The position numbers and the translations under genes were made by a program. Below, one piece after another: positions 53,671 through 62,205 of a stretch of 64,000 nt of DNA. Below the pieces are notes generated by a model that was given only the letters and a program-made list of their open reading frames with translations, was not told the origin of the DNA and did no database searches. The DNA comes from Xenophilus aerolatus. GTDB lineage: Bacteria; Pseudomonadota; Gammaproteobacteria; Burkholderiales; Burkholderiaceae_C. Each line of letters starts with the position of its first letter. The stretch's first letter is position 1. Location of the stretch: NCBI GenBank assembly GCA_030418545.1, contig QAIB01000009.1, positions 1 through 64,000 of the forward strand, written 5' to 3'.

Positions 53671-54449
53671 GCGATGGACTCTCGTGCAGCGATCGGCGCA
53701 TCCGGCGCCGCGGTCTCGGGTGAAGGGGCGGGCTCGGTGTCCCAGGTCAGGCGCGGGTCGAAGCTCAGCGAGGCCAGCATCGTCAGGACCACCACCGCGG
53801 CGAAGGCGCCGATGCCCACACCTGCGGTGATGACCGCGAATCCCTTGATCTGCACCAGCCCGGCCAGCAGCGACACCACGAACACGTCGAGCATCGACCA
53901 GCGGCCGATGAACTCCAGCCCGTGGTAGAGGCGCGCCCTCTCGCGCTGGCGCCAGGTGCTGCGCCGCTGCGCCAGCACCACCAGCACGAACAGTGCCGCC
54001 AGCTTGAACAGCGGCACCAGGAAGCTGGCCGTGAAGATCAGCGCCGCCAGGCCGTAGGAACCCGAGACCCAGAAATAGATGACGCCGCTCAGGATGGTGT
54101 CCTGCTGCGTGCCGAACAGGCTCTTGGTGATCATCACCGGCAGCAGATTGGCGGGCAGGTACATGATGGCCGCCGAAATGAGCAGCGCCCAGGTGCGGCG
54201 GATGCTGTCGGTCTTGCGGTGGCGCAGCCGGGCGCCGCAGCGCTCGCAGTGCTCGCCGTCCTGCGCGTCCTGCCACACGGCGCCGCAGCGGTGGCATTCG
54301 CACAGCCCCAGCTGCCGGGCGGTGGCGACCTCGCCCTCGCCGTCGTGCACGCAGGTGTGTGGCGTGGCGCGCGCGGCCAGCGCCGCGGCGCGTGCCCGCA
54401 GCGCGCTCTGCCTGCGCGCGGAGGCGCCCGAACCGTCTGCCGCGCTCAT
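53667..54449 (-). CDS. pqiA: PqiA-like inner-membrane protein, second copy
   Basis: 260 aa. A zinc-ribbon pair (Cys-x-x-Cys in CECHRCGAVW and CERCGARLRH) precedes four membrane helices with LPANLLPVMITKSLFG, GVIYFWVSGSYGLAALIFTASFLVPLFKL and WSMLDVFVVSLLAGLV. It corresponds to one half of E. coli PqiA and overlaps both neighbours by 4 bp. Confidence 0.92.
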   Translation of the reverse strand: MSAADGSGASARRQSALRARAAALAARATPHTCVHDGEGEVATARQLGLCECHRCGAVWQDAQDGEHCERCGARLRHRKTDSIRRTWALLISAAIMYLPANLLPVMITKSLFGTQQDTILSGVIYFWVSGSYGLAALIFTASFLVPLFKLAALFVLVVLAQRRSTWRQRERARLYHGLEFIGRWSMLDVFVVSLLAGLVQIKGFAVITAGVGIGAFAAVVVLTMLASLSFDPRLTWDTEPAPSPETAAPDAPIAARESIA

Positions 54450-55069
54450 CCAGCCGGCTCCGGCGCCTCGTCGAAGCTCAGTTCCCACAGCGCCTTCGGG
54501 TCGAAGGACACGACGACCGTCAGCAGCACGGTGAGCCCGACGAAGGCCCACAGCGCCGGCCCCGCGACGACGGTGGCCATGCCCGAGAGCTTGATCACCG
54601 CCACCAGCACGCCGAGCAGGAAAACCTCCACCATGCCCCAGGGGCGCAGCGACTGCAGCAGCCGTACCAGGCCCTGGAAGCCGCGCGGACGGCGGCCGGA
54701 GCGCCGGGGGCCCAGCAGGTACAGCAGGATCAGCAATTGCGTCAGCGGGAACAGCAGCGTGGTTGCCAGCACCAGCATCGCCACCAGCGACATGCCCTCC
54801 CCGCTCAGCGCGATCACGGCACCGACCAGCGTGGTCTGGCTGGTCAGGCCCTGCAGTTCGATCTCGACGATGGGAAAGAGGTTGGCGATGGCGAAGAGGA
54901 TCAGGCAGGCCACGGTGAGCGGCACCATGCGCCGTTCCTGGGCACCGCGGTGGCGGGCCAGTTCGGTGCCGCAGCGCAGGCATCGGGCCACCTCGCGCGA
55001 GCGCAGTTCCGGCCTGCGGTAGACCGCGTCGCAACCCTCGCACACGACCAGGCCGGTGAGCTGCTTCAT
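54446..55069 (-). CDS. pqiA: PqiA-like inner-membrane protein, first copy
   Basis: 207 aa from ATG 55069 (MKQLTGLVVCEGCDAVYRR); the frame upstream is not coding. A zinc ribbon (CEGC and CLRCGTEL) and four membrane helices (FAIANLFPIVEIELQGLTSQTT, FPLTQLLILLYLLG, WGMVEVFLLGVLVAVIKL) mirror the other copy. E. coli PqiA is one ~417-aa protein with two such halves, so here it is encoded as two genes. First gene of the operon. Confidence 0.92.
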   Translation of the reverse strand: MKQLTGLVVCEGCDAVYRRPELRSREVARCLRCGTELARHRGAQERRMVPLTVACLILFAIANLFPIVEIELQGLTSQTTLVGAVIALSGEGMSLVAMLVLATTLLFPLTQLLILLYLLGPRRSGRRPRGFQGLVRLLQSLRPWGMVEVFLLGVLVAVIKLSGMATVVAGPALWAFVGLTVLLTVVVSFDPKALWELSFDEAPEPAG

Positions 55070-55201
55070 CCCTTCAGTCGGCCACGATGAAAAACGCCGC
55101 CCCGGGGGCGGCAGGCGAGCACAAGCGCGCAACGAAGGAAGCAGCGAACATTGCGCCGATTCTGCCCAAAGCCGCGCGCGGCGCTGTCGGACGGCATCGC
55201 C

Positions 55202-55242
55202 GCTATGGAATTCATAGCTGGTGGCGCCCGCCCCATGGGCGC
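55202..55242. repeat. Two-hairpin intergenic repeat, copy 8
   Basis: GCTATGGAATTCATAGC (55202-55218) followed by GGCGCCCGCCCCATGGGCGC. It lies in the divergent region between pqiA and the DUF2239 gene, so here it is near promoters and not at a 3' end. Confidence 0.72.
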
Positions 55243-55271
55243 AGGGCACCGATTTGGCGCAGAAGAATTGC

Positions 55272-55326
55272 AATTTTCACCCGGGTGTATTGCAATACTC
55301 ATTTAAGCCCGGGTAGAATTTTCACC
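55272..55326. promoter_or_regulatory. Repeat-rich operator-like region before the DUF2239 gene
   Basis: A perfect 12-bp palindrome GTATTGCAATAC (55287-55298) lies between two CCCGGGT boxes and two copies of AATTTTCACC (55272-55281 and 55317-55326), the second abutting the ATG. The order suggests a dyad operator for a dimeric repressor overlapping the ribosome entry site. No known regulator is assigned. Confidence 0.55.
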
Positions 55327-55905
55327 ATGACCTCCGACCCTCCTCCTGCCCCGACCCTGATCGCGTTCCTGGCACACCGTCGCATCGCCCGCGGGCATCG
55401 CGACGACGTGCTCGCCGCCCTGCGCGCGCACGAGGGCGGCGCGGGGGCCGTGGTGTTCGACGCCGAGACCGGCGAACGGGTCGAGCTCGACCTGCGCTCC
55501 GATGCCGGGTCCGCGGCCAGCGTCGAGGACGCGCCGGCCCGCGGCGTCGGCCGCCCCAAGCTGGGCGTGGTCGCACGCGAGGTCACGCTGCTGCCGCGGC
55601 ACTGGGACTGGCTCAGCCGCCAGCCCGGTGGCGCGTCGGTCGCGCTGCGTCGCCTGATCGACGAGGCCCGACGCACCTACGCCGAACGCGACCAAGTGCG
55701 TGCCGCGCGCGAGGCGGCCTACGGCGCAATGAGCGTCCTGGGCAGCGAGTTGCCCGGCTTCGAGGAGGCGGCCCGTTCGCTTTTCGCGGGCGAGCGCGCG
55801 CGCTTCAACAGCTACGTGAGCGACTGGCCGGCCGACGTGGCCGAATTCGTCCGCGGCCTGGCGGCCCCCGCATGGAATGCGCCGGCACCCGGCGCCGATG
55901 CCTGA
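55327..55905 (+). CDS. DUF2239-family protein
   Basis: 192 aa. Landmarks of the family are IAFLAHRRIARGHRDDVLAAL at the N-terminus and GRPKLGVVAREVTLLPRHWDWL followed by PGGASVALRRLIDEARRTY. It is soluble, without a signal peptide. Function unknown. The unusual palindromic leader suggests tight regulation. Confidence 0.85.
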   Translation: MTSDPPPAPTLIAFLAHRRIARGHRDDVLAALRAHEGGAGAVVFDAETGERVELDLRSDAGSAASVEDAPARGVGRPKLGVVAREVTLLPRHWDWLSRQPGGASVALRRLIDEARRTYAERDQVRAAREAAYGAMSVLGSELPGFEEAARSLFAGERARFNSYVSDWPADVAEFVRGLAAPAWNAPAPGADA

Positions 55906-56019
55906 ATCTTCCAATTTTCCGATGAGCATCTTTCATCCGATCCGCGGCCCCTGGCGGGCCGGCAGACCCCTGCCTGCCGTGCAACGCGCACGCGCCGCCA
56001 CCGCGCCGGCGGTGCCCGC

Positions 56020-57510
56020 ATGAGCGCCGCGCAACCGCTGGTCCCGCAACCCGAAGCCGCACGCGTGGCGGGCGAGACCGTGGCGCCGCCCGCCGCCGTT
56101 GCCGACCCGGTGCCGCCGCCTGCGACCGCCCCCGTTTCCACGCGCGGGCGGCCGGTCGCCATCGCCGGCAACAAGCCGCTGTGGCAGACCTTCCTGTTCT
56201 TCCTGGCGCCGATGCTGCTGTCGAACATCCTGCAGTCGCTGTCGGGCACGCTCAACAACGTCTACATCGGCCAGATGATCGGCGTGCAGGCGCTGGCGGC
56301 GGTGTCGGGCTTCTTCCCGGTGATGTTCTTCTTCATCGCCTTCACCATCGGCCTGGGCGGCGGCGCCTCGGTGCTCATCGGCCAGGCCTGGGGCGCGCAG
56401 GACCGCGAGAAGGCGCGCGCCGTGGCCGGCACCGCGCTCACGGTGGTGGTGCTGTTCGGCCTGCTGGTGGCGCTCTTCGGCGGCACCTTCACGCAGCCCA
56501 TGCTGCACGCGCTGGGCACGCCGGCCGACATCCTGCCCGACGCCACGCGCTACGCGCGCATCATCCTGATCGCGATGCCGGGCCTGTTCGTGTTCCTGCT
56601 CTCCACGGCCATGCTGCGCGGCGTGGGCGACACGGTCACGCCGCTGTTCACGCTGCTCATTTCCACCGCCGTGGGCCTGGTGCTCACGCCCGCGCTCATC
56701 CGCGGCTGGGGCGGGCTGCCGCAGATGGGCGTGGCCAGCGGCGCCTGCGCGACCGTGGTCGCCTTCGTGGTCGCCACGCTGTGGCTGGGCTGGTACCTGC
56801 GGCGCAAGAAGAGCCCGCTGGCGCCGGACGCCGACTTCGTGCGGCACCTGCGCGTGCGGCCGCATCTGCTCAAGGCCATCCTCAAGGTGGGCGTGCCCAC
56901 CGGCGTGCAGATGATCGTGGTGGCGCTTGCCGAGCTGGTGCTGCTGGGCCTGGTCAACGGCTTCGGCTCGCATGCCACGGCGGCGTACGGCGCGGTCAAC
57001 CAGGTGGTCGCCTACGTGCAGTTCCCGGCGATCTCGATCGCGATCACGGCCTCGATCCTCGGCGCACAGGCCATCGGCGCGGGCCGAGTCGACCGGCTGG
57101 GCGCCATCACGCGCACGGCACTGATGATGAACCTGGTGCTCACCGGCTCGCTGGTGCTGCTCGGCTACCTGTTCTCGCGGCCGCTGATGGGCTGGTTCAT
57201 CACCGACCCGGCGGTCATCGAGGTGGCGCAGCAGCTGCTGCACATCATGCTGTGGAGCCTGGTGGTCTTCGGCATGGCCTCGGCGCTGTCGGGGATCATG
57301 CGGGCCAGCGGCACGGTGCTGGTGCCCACCGCCATCTCGATCTTCTGCGTGCTGTGCGTGTCGGTGCCGGTGGGCTGGTTCATGAGCCAGCGCATCGGCC
57401 TGTCGGGCGTGTGGATCGCGTACCCCGCGTCCTTCGGCAGCATGCTGCTGCTGCAGGCAGCGTACTACCGCTTCGTGTGGCGCAAGAAGGCGATCCGGCG
57501 ACTGGTGTGA
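56020..57510 (+). CDS. MATE-family multidrug/metabolite exporter
   Basis: 496 aa with twelve membrane helices after a Pro/Ala-rich extension of about 50 residues. Landmarks are LAPMLLSNILQSLSGTLNNVYIGQ, FTIGLGGGASVLIGQAWGA, MLRGVGDTVTPL and SGIMRASGTVLVPTAIS. It couples export of cationic compounds to Na+ or H+. Its stop overlaps the GTG start of the glutathione transferase. Confidence 0.92.
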   Translation: MSAAQPLVPQPEAARVAGETVAPPAAVADPVPPPATAPVSTRGRPVAIAGNKPLWQTFLFFLAPMLLSNILQSLSGTLNNVYIGQMIGVQALAAVSGFFPVMFFFIAFTIGLGGGASVLIGQAWGAQDREKARAVAGTALTVVVLFGLLVALFGGTFTQPMLHALGTPADILPDATRYARIILIAMPGLFVFLLSTAMLRGVGDTVTPLFTLLISTAVGLVLTPALIRGWGGLPQMGVASGACATVVAFVVATLWLGWYLRRKKSPLAPDADFVRHLRVRPHLLKAILKVGVPTGVQMIVVALAELVLLGLVNGFGSHATAAYGAVNQVVAYVQFPAISIAITASILGAQAIGAGRVDRLGAITRTALMMNLVLTGSLVLLGYLFSRPLMGWFITDPAVIEVAQQLLHIMLWSLVVFGMASALSGIMRASGTVLVPTAISIFCVLCVSVPVGWFMSQRIGLSGVWIAYPASFGSMLLLQAAYYRFVWRKKAIRRLV

Positions 57511-58154
57511 GCGCCCTGCCGGTGCTGTATTCCTTCCGGCGCTGCCCCTATGCGATGCGGGCGCGGCTGGCGCTCGCCGTGAGTGGGCAGCACTGCGAGC
57601 TGCGCGAGGTGGTGCTGCGCGACAAGCCGCCCGAATTGCTGGCCGCATCGCCCAAGGCCACCGTGCCGGTGCTGGTGCTGCCCGGCGGTGACGTGATCGA
57701 CCAGAGCCTGGACGTCATGCGCTGGGCACTCGCGCGGCACGACCCCGAAACCTGGCTGAATGGCGACGCGGACGCGACGCAGGCGCTCATGGCGCAGTGC
57801 GACGGGCCCTTCAAGCGAGCGCTGGACGCGTACAAGTACCCCGAGCGTCACGCCGACCGACCGGCCGGCGCCGCGCAGGCCGAAGCGGCCACGATCCTCG
57901 ATGAACTCGAGGCGCGCCTGCGCACCCGCGCCTTCCTGTGCGACGACCAGCCGCGCCTCGCCGATGCCGCGTGGATGCCCTTCGTGCGCCAGTTCGCGCA
58001 GGTCGATGCGGCATGGTTCGCCGCCCGGCCCTGGCCACGGCTGCAGGCCTGGCTCGACGGCTGGCTGCAAGGGCCGCTGTGGCCGCGCGTGATGCACAAG
58101 TACCCGCGCTGGCAGGCGCCGCAGCGCGGCGTCGACTTTCCGCCCGCCGCCTGA
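57507..58154 (+). CDS. Glutathione S-transferase
   Basis: 215 aa from GTG 57507, which overlaps the MATE stop. The N-terminal thioredoxin fold has YSFRRCPYAMRARLAL, whose CPYA-type active site resembles omega/beta or glutaredoxin-like classes. The C-terminal helical domain follows from about residue 85. Coupling to an exporter suggests conjugation of a toxic compound followed by efflux. Confidence 0.88.
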   Translation: MSALPVLYSFRRCPYAMRARLALAVSGQHCELREVVLRDKPPELLAASPKATVPVLVLPGGDVIDQSLDVMRWALARHDPETWLNGDADATQALMAQCDGPFKRALDAYKYPERHADRPAGAAQAEAATILDELEARLRTRAFLCDDQPRLADAAWMPFVRQFAQVDAAWFAARPWPRLQAWLDGWLQGPLWPRVMHKYPRWQAPQRGVDFPPAA

Positions 58155-58245
58155 ACGCGCGCCGCGACGCCCGTGTCACGCCGCGTTGCAGGCCCGGCAC
58201 CGCCGGTCCGCATAATCGCCGCCTCCTCGTTCGTCGAACTTCACC

Positions 58246-59511
58246 ATGCCCATCAGCCAGCTCTCGGTCTATTTCTTCCTCCAGGCGGCCGTGATTCTGC
58301 TGGTGTGCCGTCTGGTCGGCAAGCTGGCGCAGCGCGTCGGCCAGCCCCAGGTGGTGGGCGAGATGATCGCGGGCGTGGCGCTCGGCCCCTCGCTCTTCGG
58401 GCTGTTCCTGCCCGAGCTGCAGCAGGCGCTCTTCCCCAAGCCCACGCTGGGCATGCTGTACGTCTGCGGCCAGCTGGGCGTGGGCATGTACATGTTCCTG
58501 GTCGGCACCGAGTTCAATGCCGATCACTTCAGGAGCCGTGCCCGCAGCGCCGTGTCGGTGTCGGTGGCGGGCATCGCGGTGCCCTTTGCGCTGGCCTTCC
58601 TGCTCGTGCCCTGGCTGCACGAGGTGCCGGGCCTCTTCTCGGCCAAGGCCAAGGAACTCGAGGCCTCGCTCTTCCTCGGCGCGGCCATCGCCATCACCGC
58701 CTTCCCGATGCTGGCGCGCATCATCCACGAGCGCGGCATCGCCGGCACCTCGCTGGGCACCCTGGCGCTCACGGCGGGCGCGGTGGACGACGCGGCCGCC
58801 TGGTGCATCCTGGCCGTGGTGCTGGCCAGCTTCGGCGGCAGCTGGACGGGCGCGTGGCTCGCCGTCGGCGGCGGCATCGGCTATGCGCTGTTCATGCTGC
58901 TCGTGGGCCGGCGCCTGCTGGCGCGCCTGGCGGACCACGCGAAACCGGGCGAGCCGCTGAGCCCGACGCTGCTGGCCATCGTGCTCGCCCTCTTCTGCCT
59001 GAGCGCCTGGGCCATGGACGCGATCGGCATCCATGCCGTGTTCGGCGGCTTCATCCTCGGCGCCTGCCTGCCGCGTGGCGAGTTCACCGCCAGGCTGCGC
59101 GCGCAGCTGCAGCCCTTCGTAGTCGTCTTCCTGCTGCCCATGTTCTTCACCTACTCGGGCCTGAACACGCAGCTCAACATGGTCATGCAGCCTGCCCTGC
59201 TGCTGGCAGCGCTGGCCATCCTGGCGGCGTCCTTCGCCGGCAAGGGCATCGCGTGCTGGGCCGCGGCGCGACTCACGGGCGAGAACAACCGCGACGCGAT
59301 GGCGATCGGCGCGCTGATGAACGCCCGCGGCCTGATGGAGCTGATCATCATCAACATCGGCCTGCAGGCCGGCGTGATCGAGCCGGGCCTGTTCGCGATC
59401 CTGGTGCTCATGGCCATCGTCACCACGCTGATGGCGACGCCGCTGTTCAACCGGGTGGTGCGCGCGGGTGGCAACGAGCTGCGGGGCGCTGCCCTCGGGC
59501 GGCCGGTCTGA
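58246..59511 (+). CDS. CPA2-family cation:proton antiporter
   Basis: 421 aa with about twelve membrane helices. Landmarks are QPQVVGEMIAGVALGPSLFG, LTAGAVDDAAAWCILAVV (the Asp-Asp of the ion site), and GFILGACLPRGEF. No C-terminal TrkA-N/KefB nucleotide-binding domain is present, so it is the short Na+/H+ or K+/H+ form. Confidence 0.9.
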   Translation: MPISQLSVYFFLQAAVILLVCRLVGKLAQRVGQPQVVGEMIAGVALGPSLFGLFLPELQQALFPKPTLGMLYVCGQLGVGMYMFLVGTEFNADHFRSRARSAVSVSVAGIAVPFALAFLLVPWLHEVPGLFSAKAKELEASLFLGAAIAITAFPMLARIIHERGIAGTSLGTLALTAGAVDDAAAWCILAVVLASFGGSWTGAWLAVGGGIGYALFMLLVGRRLLARLADHAKPGEPLSPTLLAIVLALFCLSAWAMDAIGIHAVFGGFILGACLPRGEFTARLRAQLQPFVVVFLLPMFFTYSGLNTQLNMVMQPALLLAALAILAASFAGKGIACWAAARLTGENNRDAMAIGALMNARGLMELIIINIGLQAGVIEPGLFAILVLMAIVTTLMATPLFNRVVRAGGNELRGAALGRPV

Positions 59512-59624
59512 CGCGCGGCCCCGGGGCACGGTCTGGAACAGTTTGTTGCCTAACCCCCGGCCCTGTTGCTCACATTCGCGGCGCTCGTTCGTTATCCTCG
59601 ACCCACGGTCTGGAGGAGAAGAAT

Positions 59625-59825
59625 GTGCTGAGTTTGAGAGACATGGCGCTCACCGTGGAGGAACGCGGCGAAGGCCAGTTCTACTGGGTGGTGCTGGAGG
59701 CTTCGGAGCCCGACGAGGGCGAGGTGATGATCTACCGGCGGATCGAATCCGCGGCCCGCGCGCAACCCACCTACTCGAACGCGTTGGCGATGGGTGTCGA
59801 CGTCGTGCGTCGACTGGCCGATTGA
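59625..59825 (+). CDS. Small conserved-looking protein of unknown function
   Basis: 66 aa from GTG 59625 with GGAGG (59612-59616) at good spacing; ATG 59643 is the alternative. The sequence VEERGEGQFYWVVLEASEPD and EVMIYRRIESAARAQPTYSNALAMG suggests a small alpha/beta protein. No membrane helix or signal peptide is seen. Codon use fits the host, supporting a real gene. Confidence 0.68.
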   Translation: MLSLRDMALTVEERGEGQFYWVVLEASEPDEGEVMIYRRIESAARAQPTYSNALAMGVDVVRRLAD

Positions 59826-59840
59826 TGCGGCCCGCCCGCC

Positions 59841-59879
59841 GCTATTGAATTCATAGCGCGCCGCGCCCGTCCCGCGGGC
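59841..59879. repeat. Two-hairpin intergenic repeat, copy 9
   Basis: GCTATTGAATTCATAGC (59841-59857) then CGCGCCCGTCCCGCGGGC. It lies 15 bp after the small gene and 33 bp before the end of the convergent MFS gene. Confidence 0.75.
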
Positions 59880-59912
59880 ACTCCCCTCATCTTTTCTTTG
59901 AACGCCGCGTGC

Positions 59913-61352
59913 TCAGTGCGCCGCGCCGGCCGCGCGCACGCGCAGCGTGCTGCACACACCGGCCACAGCCGCGCACACCGCCGCCAGCGTCAACGCGATG
60001 ACCGGCCCGCGCCCGTCGTGCGGGCTCCACACGCTGAAGATCCCGGCCAGCAGGACGGCTGCCAGCGTCTGCCCCGTGAGGCGCGCGGTGCCCAGCATGC
60101 CGCTGGCGGCGCCGCTGCGGTGCGGCGGCGGCGAGGTCACGATGGTGTGGTTGTTGGGCGACTGGAACAGCCCGAAGCCCAGCCCGCACACCGCCATGCG
60201 CCAGGCGATGTCGGCGTTCGAGGGCTGCGCGGGCAGCGCGGCCAGCAGCGCCAGCCCGGTCGCCAGCAGGCCCAGGCCGATGCCGCCGAGCAGCCCGTCC
60301 GGCACGCGCCCGATCAGCCGCCCCACGATCGGCCCCATCGCCACGATGGCCAGCGGCCAGGCGGTGATGAGCAGGCCCGCCTGCAGGTGGCTGCGGCCGT
60401 AGGTGTCGAGCAGCAGGAAGGGCAGCGCGATGTACGCCAGCATCTGCGCGCAGAAGGCCGTCACCGAGGTGCCCATCGACAGCGCGAACACCGGGATGCG
60501 CAGCAGGTCGACCGGGAACAGCGGCGCCACCCGCGTGCGCTGGCGGCGCACGTACAGCACGCCGATCAGCACGCCCGCGCCCAGCATCGCGAAGGCGTCC
60601 AGCGACACCGCGCCGGTGCCGCCCTCGCGCACGCCCAGCCGGTCGGCGCCGACGAACACGAGTGCGAACATCAGGATGTTGAGCAGCACGTCCAGCGGCG
60701 AGATGCGCGCGCCGGCCGTCGGGCCCGAGGCGTTGCGCGGCAGCGCATACCAGCCCAGCGCCAGCACCACCGCGCCCAGCGGCAGGTTGAGCGCGAAGAG
60801 CCACGGCCACGAAGCCACCGACAGGATCGCCGCCGCCACCGATGGCCCCGCCACCGAGGCCGTGGCCACCACCATCGAGTTGGTCGCCATGCCGCGCCCG
60901 AGCTGCGCGCGCGGGAAGATCAGCCGCACCAGCGCCGCATTGACGGCCATGATGCCCGCCGCGCCCAGGCCCTGCACCGCGCGCGCCGCGATCAGCGCGC
61001 CGAGCGTGGGCGCCAGCATGGCGCCCAGCGACGCCACCGCGAAGAGCGCCATGCCCACCAGGTACACGCGCCGGTAGCCGACCAGGTCGCCCAGCGTGGC
61101 CAGCGGCAGCAGCATCACCAGCGTGGCGATCTGGTAGGCGTTGATGACCCAGATGGCCTGTGATGCGGTGGCGTCGAGCTCGCGTGCGATGCCCGGCAAG
61201 GCGAGGTTCATGATCGTGCCGTCGAGCACCGCCACGGCGATGCCGAGGATGATGACGAGCATGGCGCGCCGGCGCTGGGGCGGCGGCAGGCCGTCGTGCA
61301 CCACGAGGTCGGACGCCGCGGTCGCCGAGGGCGTGGAGAGCACGCTGCTCAT
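59913..61352 (-). CDS. MFS exporter, DHA2 (EmrB/QacA) family
   Basis: 479 aa, fourteen-helix type. Landmarks are GIAVAVLDGTIMNLALPGIAREL, WVINAYQIATLVMLLPLATLGDLVGYRRVYL (motif A), QGLGAAGIMAVNAALVR, and GFGLFQSPNNHTIVTSPPPHRSGAASG. Members export drugs or metabolites by proton antiport. It stands alone; no regulator is next to it. Confidence 0.92.
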   Translation of the reverse strand: MSSVLSTPSATAASDLVVHDGLPPPQRRRAMLVIILGIAVAVLDGTIMNLALPGIARELDATASQAIWVINAYQIATLVMLLPLATLGDLVGYRRVYLVGMALFAVASLGAMLAPTLGALIAARAVQGLGAAGIMAVNAALVRLIFPRAQLGRGMATNSMVVATASVAGPSVAAAILSVASWPWLFALNLPLGAVVLALGWYALPRNASGPTAGARISPLDVLLNILMFALVFVGADRLGVREGGTGAVSLDAFAMLGAGVLIGVLYVRRQRTRVAPLFPVDLLRIPVFALSMGTSVTAFCAQMLAYIALPFLLLDTYGRSHLQAGLLITAWPLAIVAMGPIVGRLIGRVPDGLLGGIGLGLLATGLALLAALPAQPSNADIAWRMAVCGLGFGLFQSPNNHTIVTSPPPHRSGAASGMLGTARLTGQTLAAVLLAGIFSVWSPHDGRGPVIALTLAAVCAAVAGVCSTLRVRAAGAAH

Positions 61353-61507
61353 GCGCCCCGCCCCGTGCGGCGCGCCGGCGCGGGACTGGACACGGCGATG
61401 CCGACGGAAAGACGCGGAAGCAGGGGCATCGGACGATTGTCGTCAGCCGCGGCGCAGCGCGCGCGGGGCCTGCGCGATGCCCCCGTCGGCGGTGGGTCGG
61501 CTGGCCG

Positions 61508-61936
61508 TCAGGCGCTGCCCGCTCCGGGGTCGCCGTCGGCCGGCAACTCGAGTTCGGCCGCTTCCAGGTGCCCCCGCAGCTCGTCGCTGGCGGCGGCCAG
61601 GCGCCGCAGCGCGCTCGCCATTGCGCCCCCCGAGGCGTCGTCGCGCGCCTGGGCCGGCGCCACCCGCGCCAGCCGCTCGGCGCGGACCACGACCGCTTCG
61701 AGCGTCTTCAGCGCGCGGTCGAGTTCGCCCTGGCCGGCGACCAGCTTGGTGCCGATGGAGCGCGTGAGGGACTCGGTCTGCTGCGCCGAGTCGCCGACGC
61801 TGATGGCGTCGCCCCGGTCCCAGTCGTGGACCACGTCGAGCATCGCCAGCAACTGGAGGCTGGAGGCAGCAAGCTGCCCCGCCGCTTCCACGGCGGCGGC
61901 GCTGCTGTCCGACGGTCCCGACGATGCTTGATCCAT
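61508..61936 (-). CDS. Hypothetical protein with helical, coiled-coil-like content
   Basis: 142 aa from ATG 61936 (MDQASSGPSD); ATG 61963 is the alternative. It is Ala-rich with long helices (AAGQLAASSLQLLAMLDVVHDWDRG, GELDRALKTLEAVVVRAERLARV, ALRRLAAASDELRGHLEAAELEL). No recognised domain. It is divergent from the CPA1 antiporter. Confidence 0.6.
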   Translation of the reverse strand: MDQASSGPSDSSAAAVEAAGQLAASSLQLLAMLDVVHDWDRGDAISVGDSAQQTESLTRSIGTKLVAGQGELDRALKTLEAVVVRAERLARVAPAQARDDASGGAMASALRRLAAASDELRGHLEAAELELPADGDPGAGSA

Positions 61937-62205
61937 TCCCTTTGCGTCCGTGACGGGCGCCACGGGCCTTGCTTTTTCGATGGATGGATTGTGATGCGGC
62001 CTCCCCCCGACGGAGGAGCCGGGCGCGTCATGAGGCCTTAAGAATTAATAGTCTGTGACAAATATCCATCATTTGTGAACACGTTCAGTGCGCGCTCGAG
62101 GCCGTCGGCGCGGGCATCGATTCGGATGCCCGCTGCAGCAGGTGGCCTGCCATCGGGTAGAACCGGGCCATTTCCACCCGTCGCCGCCGAGGAGGGCGAG
62201 GCGTC
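61937..62205. promoter_or_regulatory. Divergent region with an A/T-rich operator-like repeat and a structured antiporter leader
   Basis: An inverted repeat ACAAAT-ATCCATC-ATTTGT (62058-62076, extendable to TGT...ACA) lies in an A/T-rich patch, a likely regulator or promoter site. Downstream, GCGGGCATC-GATTCG-GATGCCCGC (62110-62133) is a perfect 9-bp stem, followed by GCAGG-TGG-CCTGC, both in the presumed leader of the antiporter mRNA. No gene lies in the segment. Confidence 0.55.
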
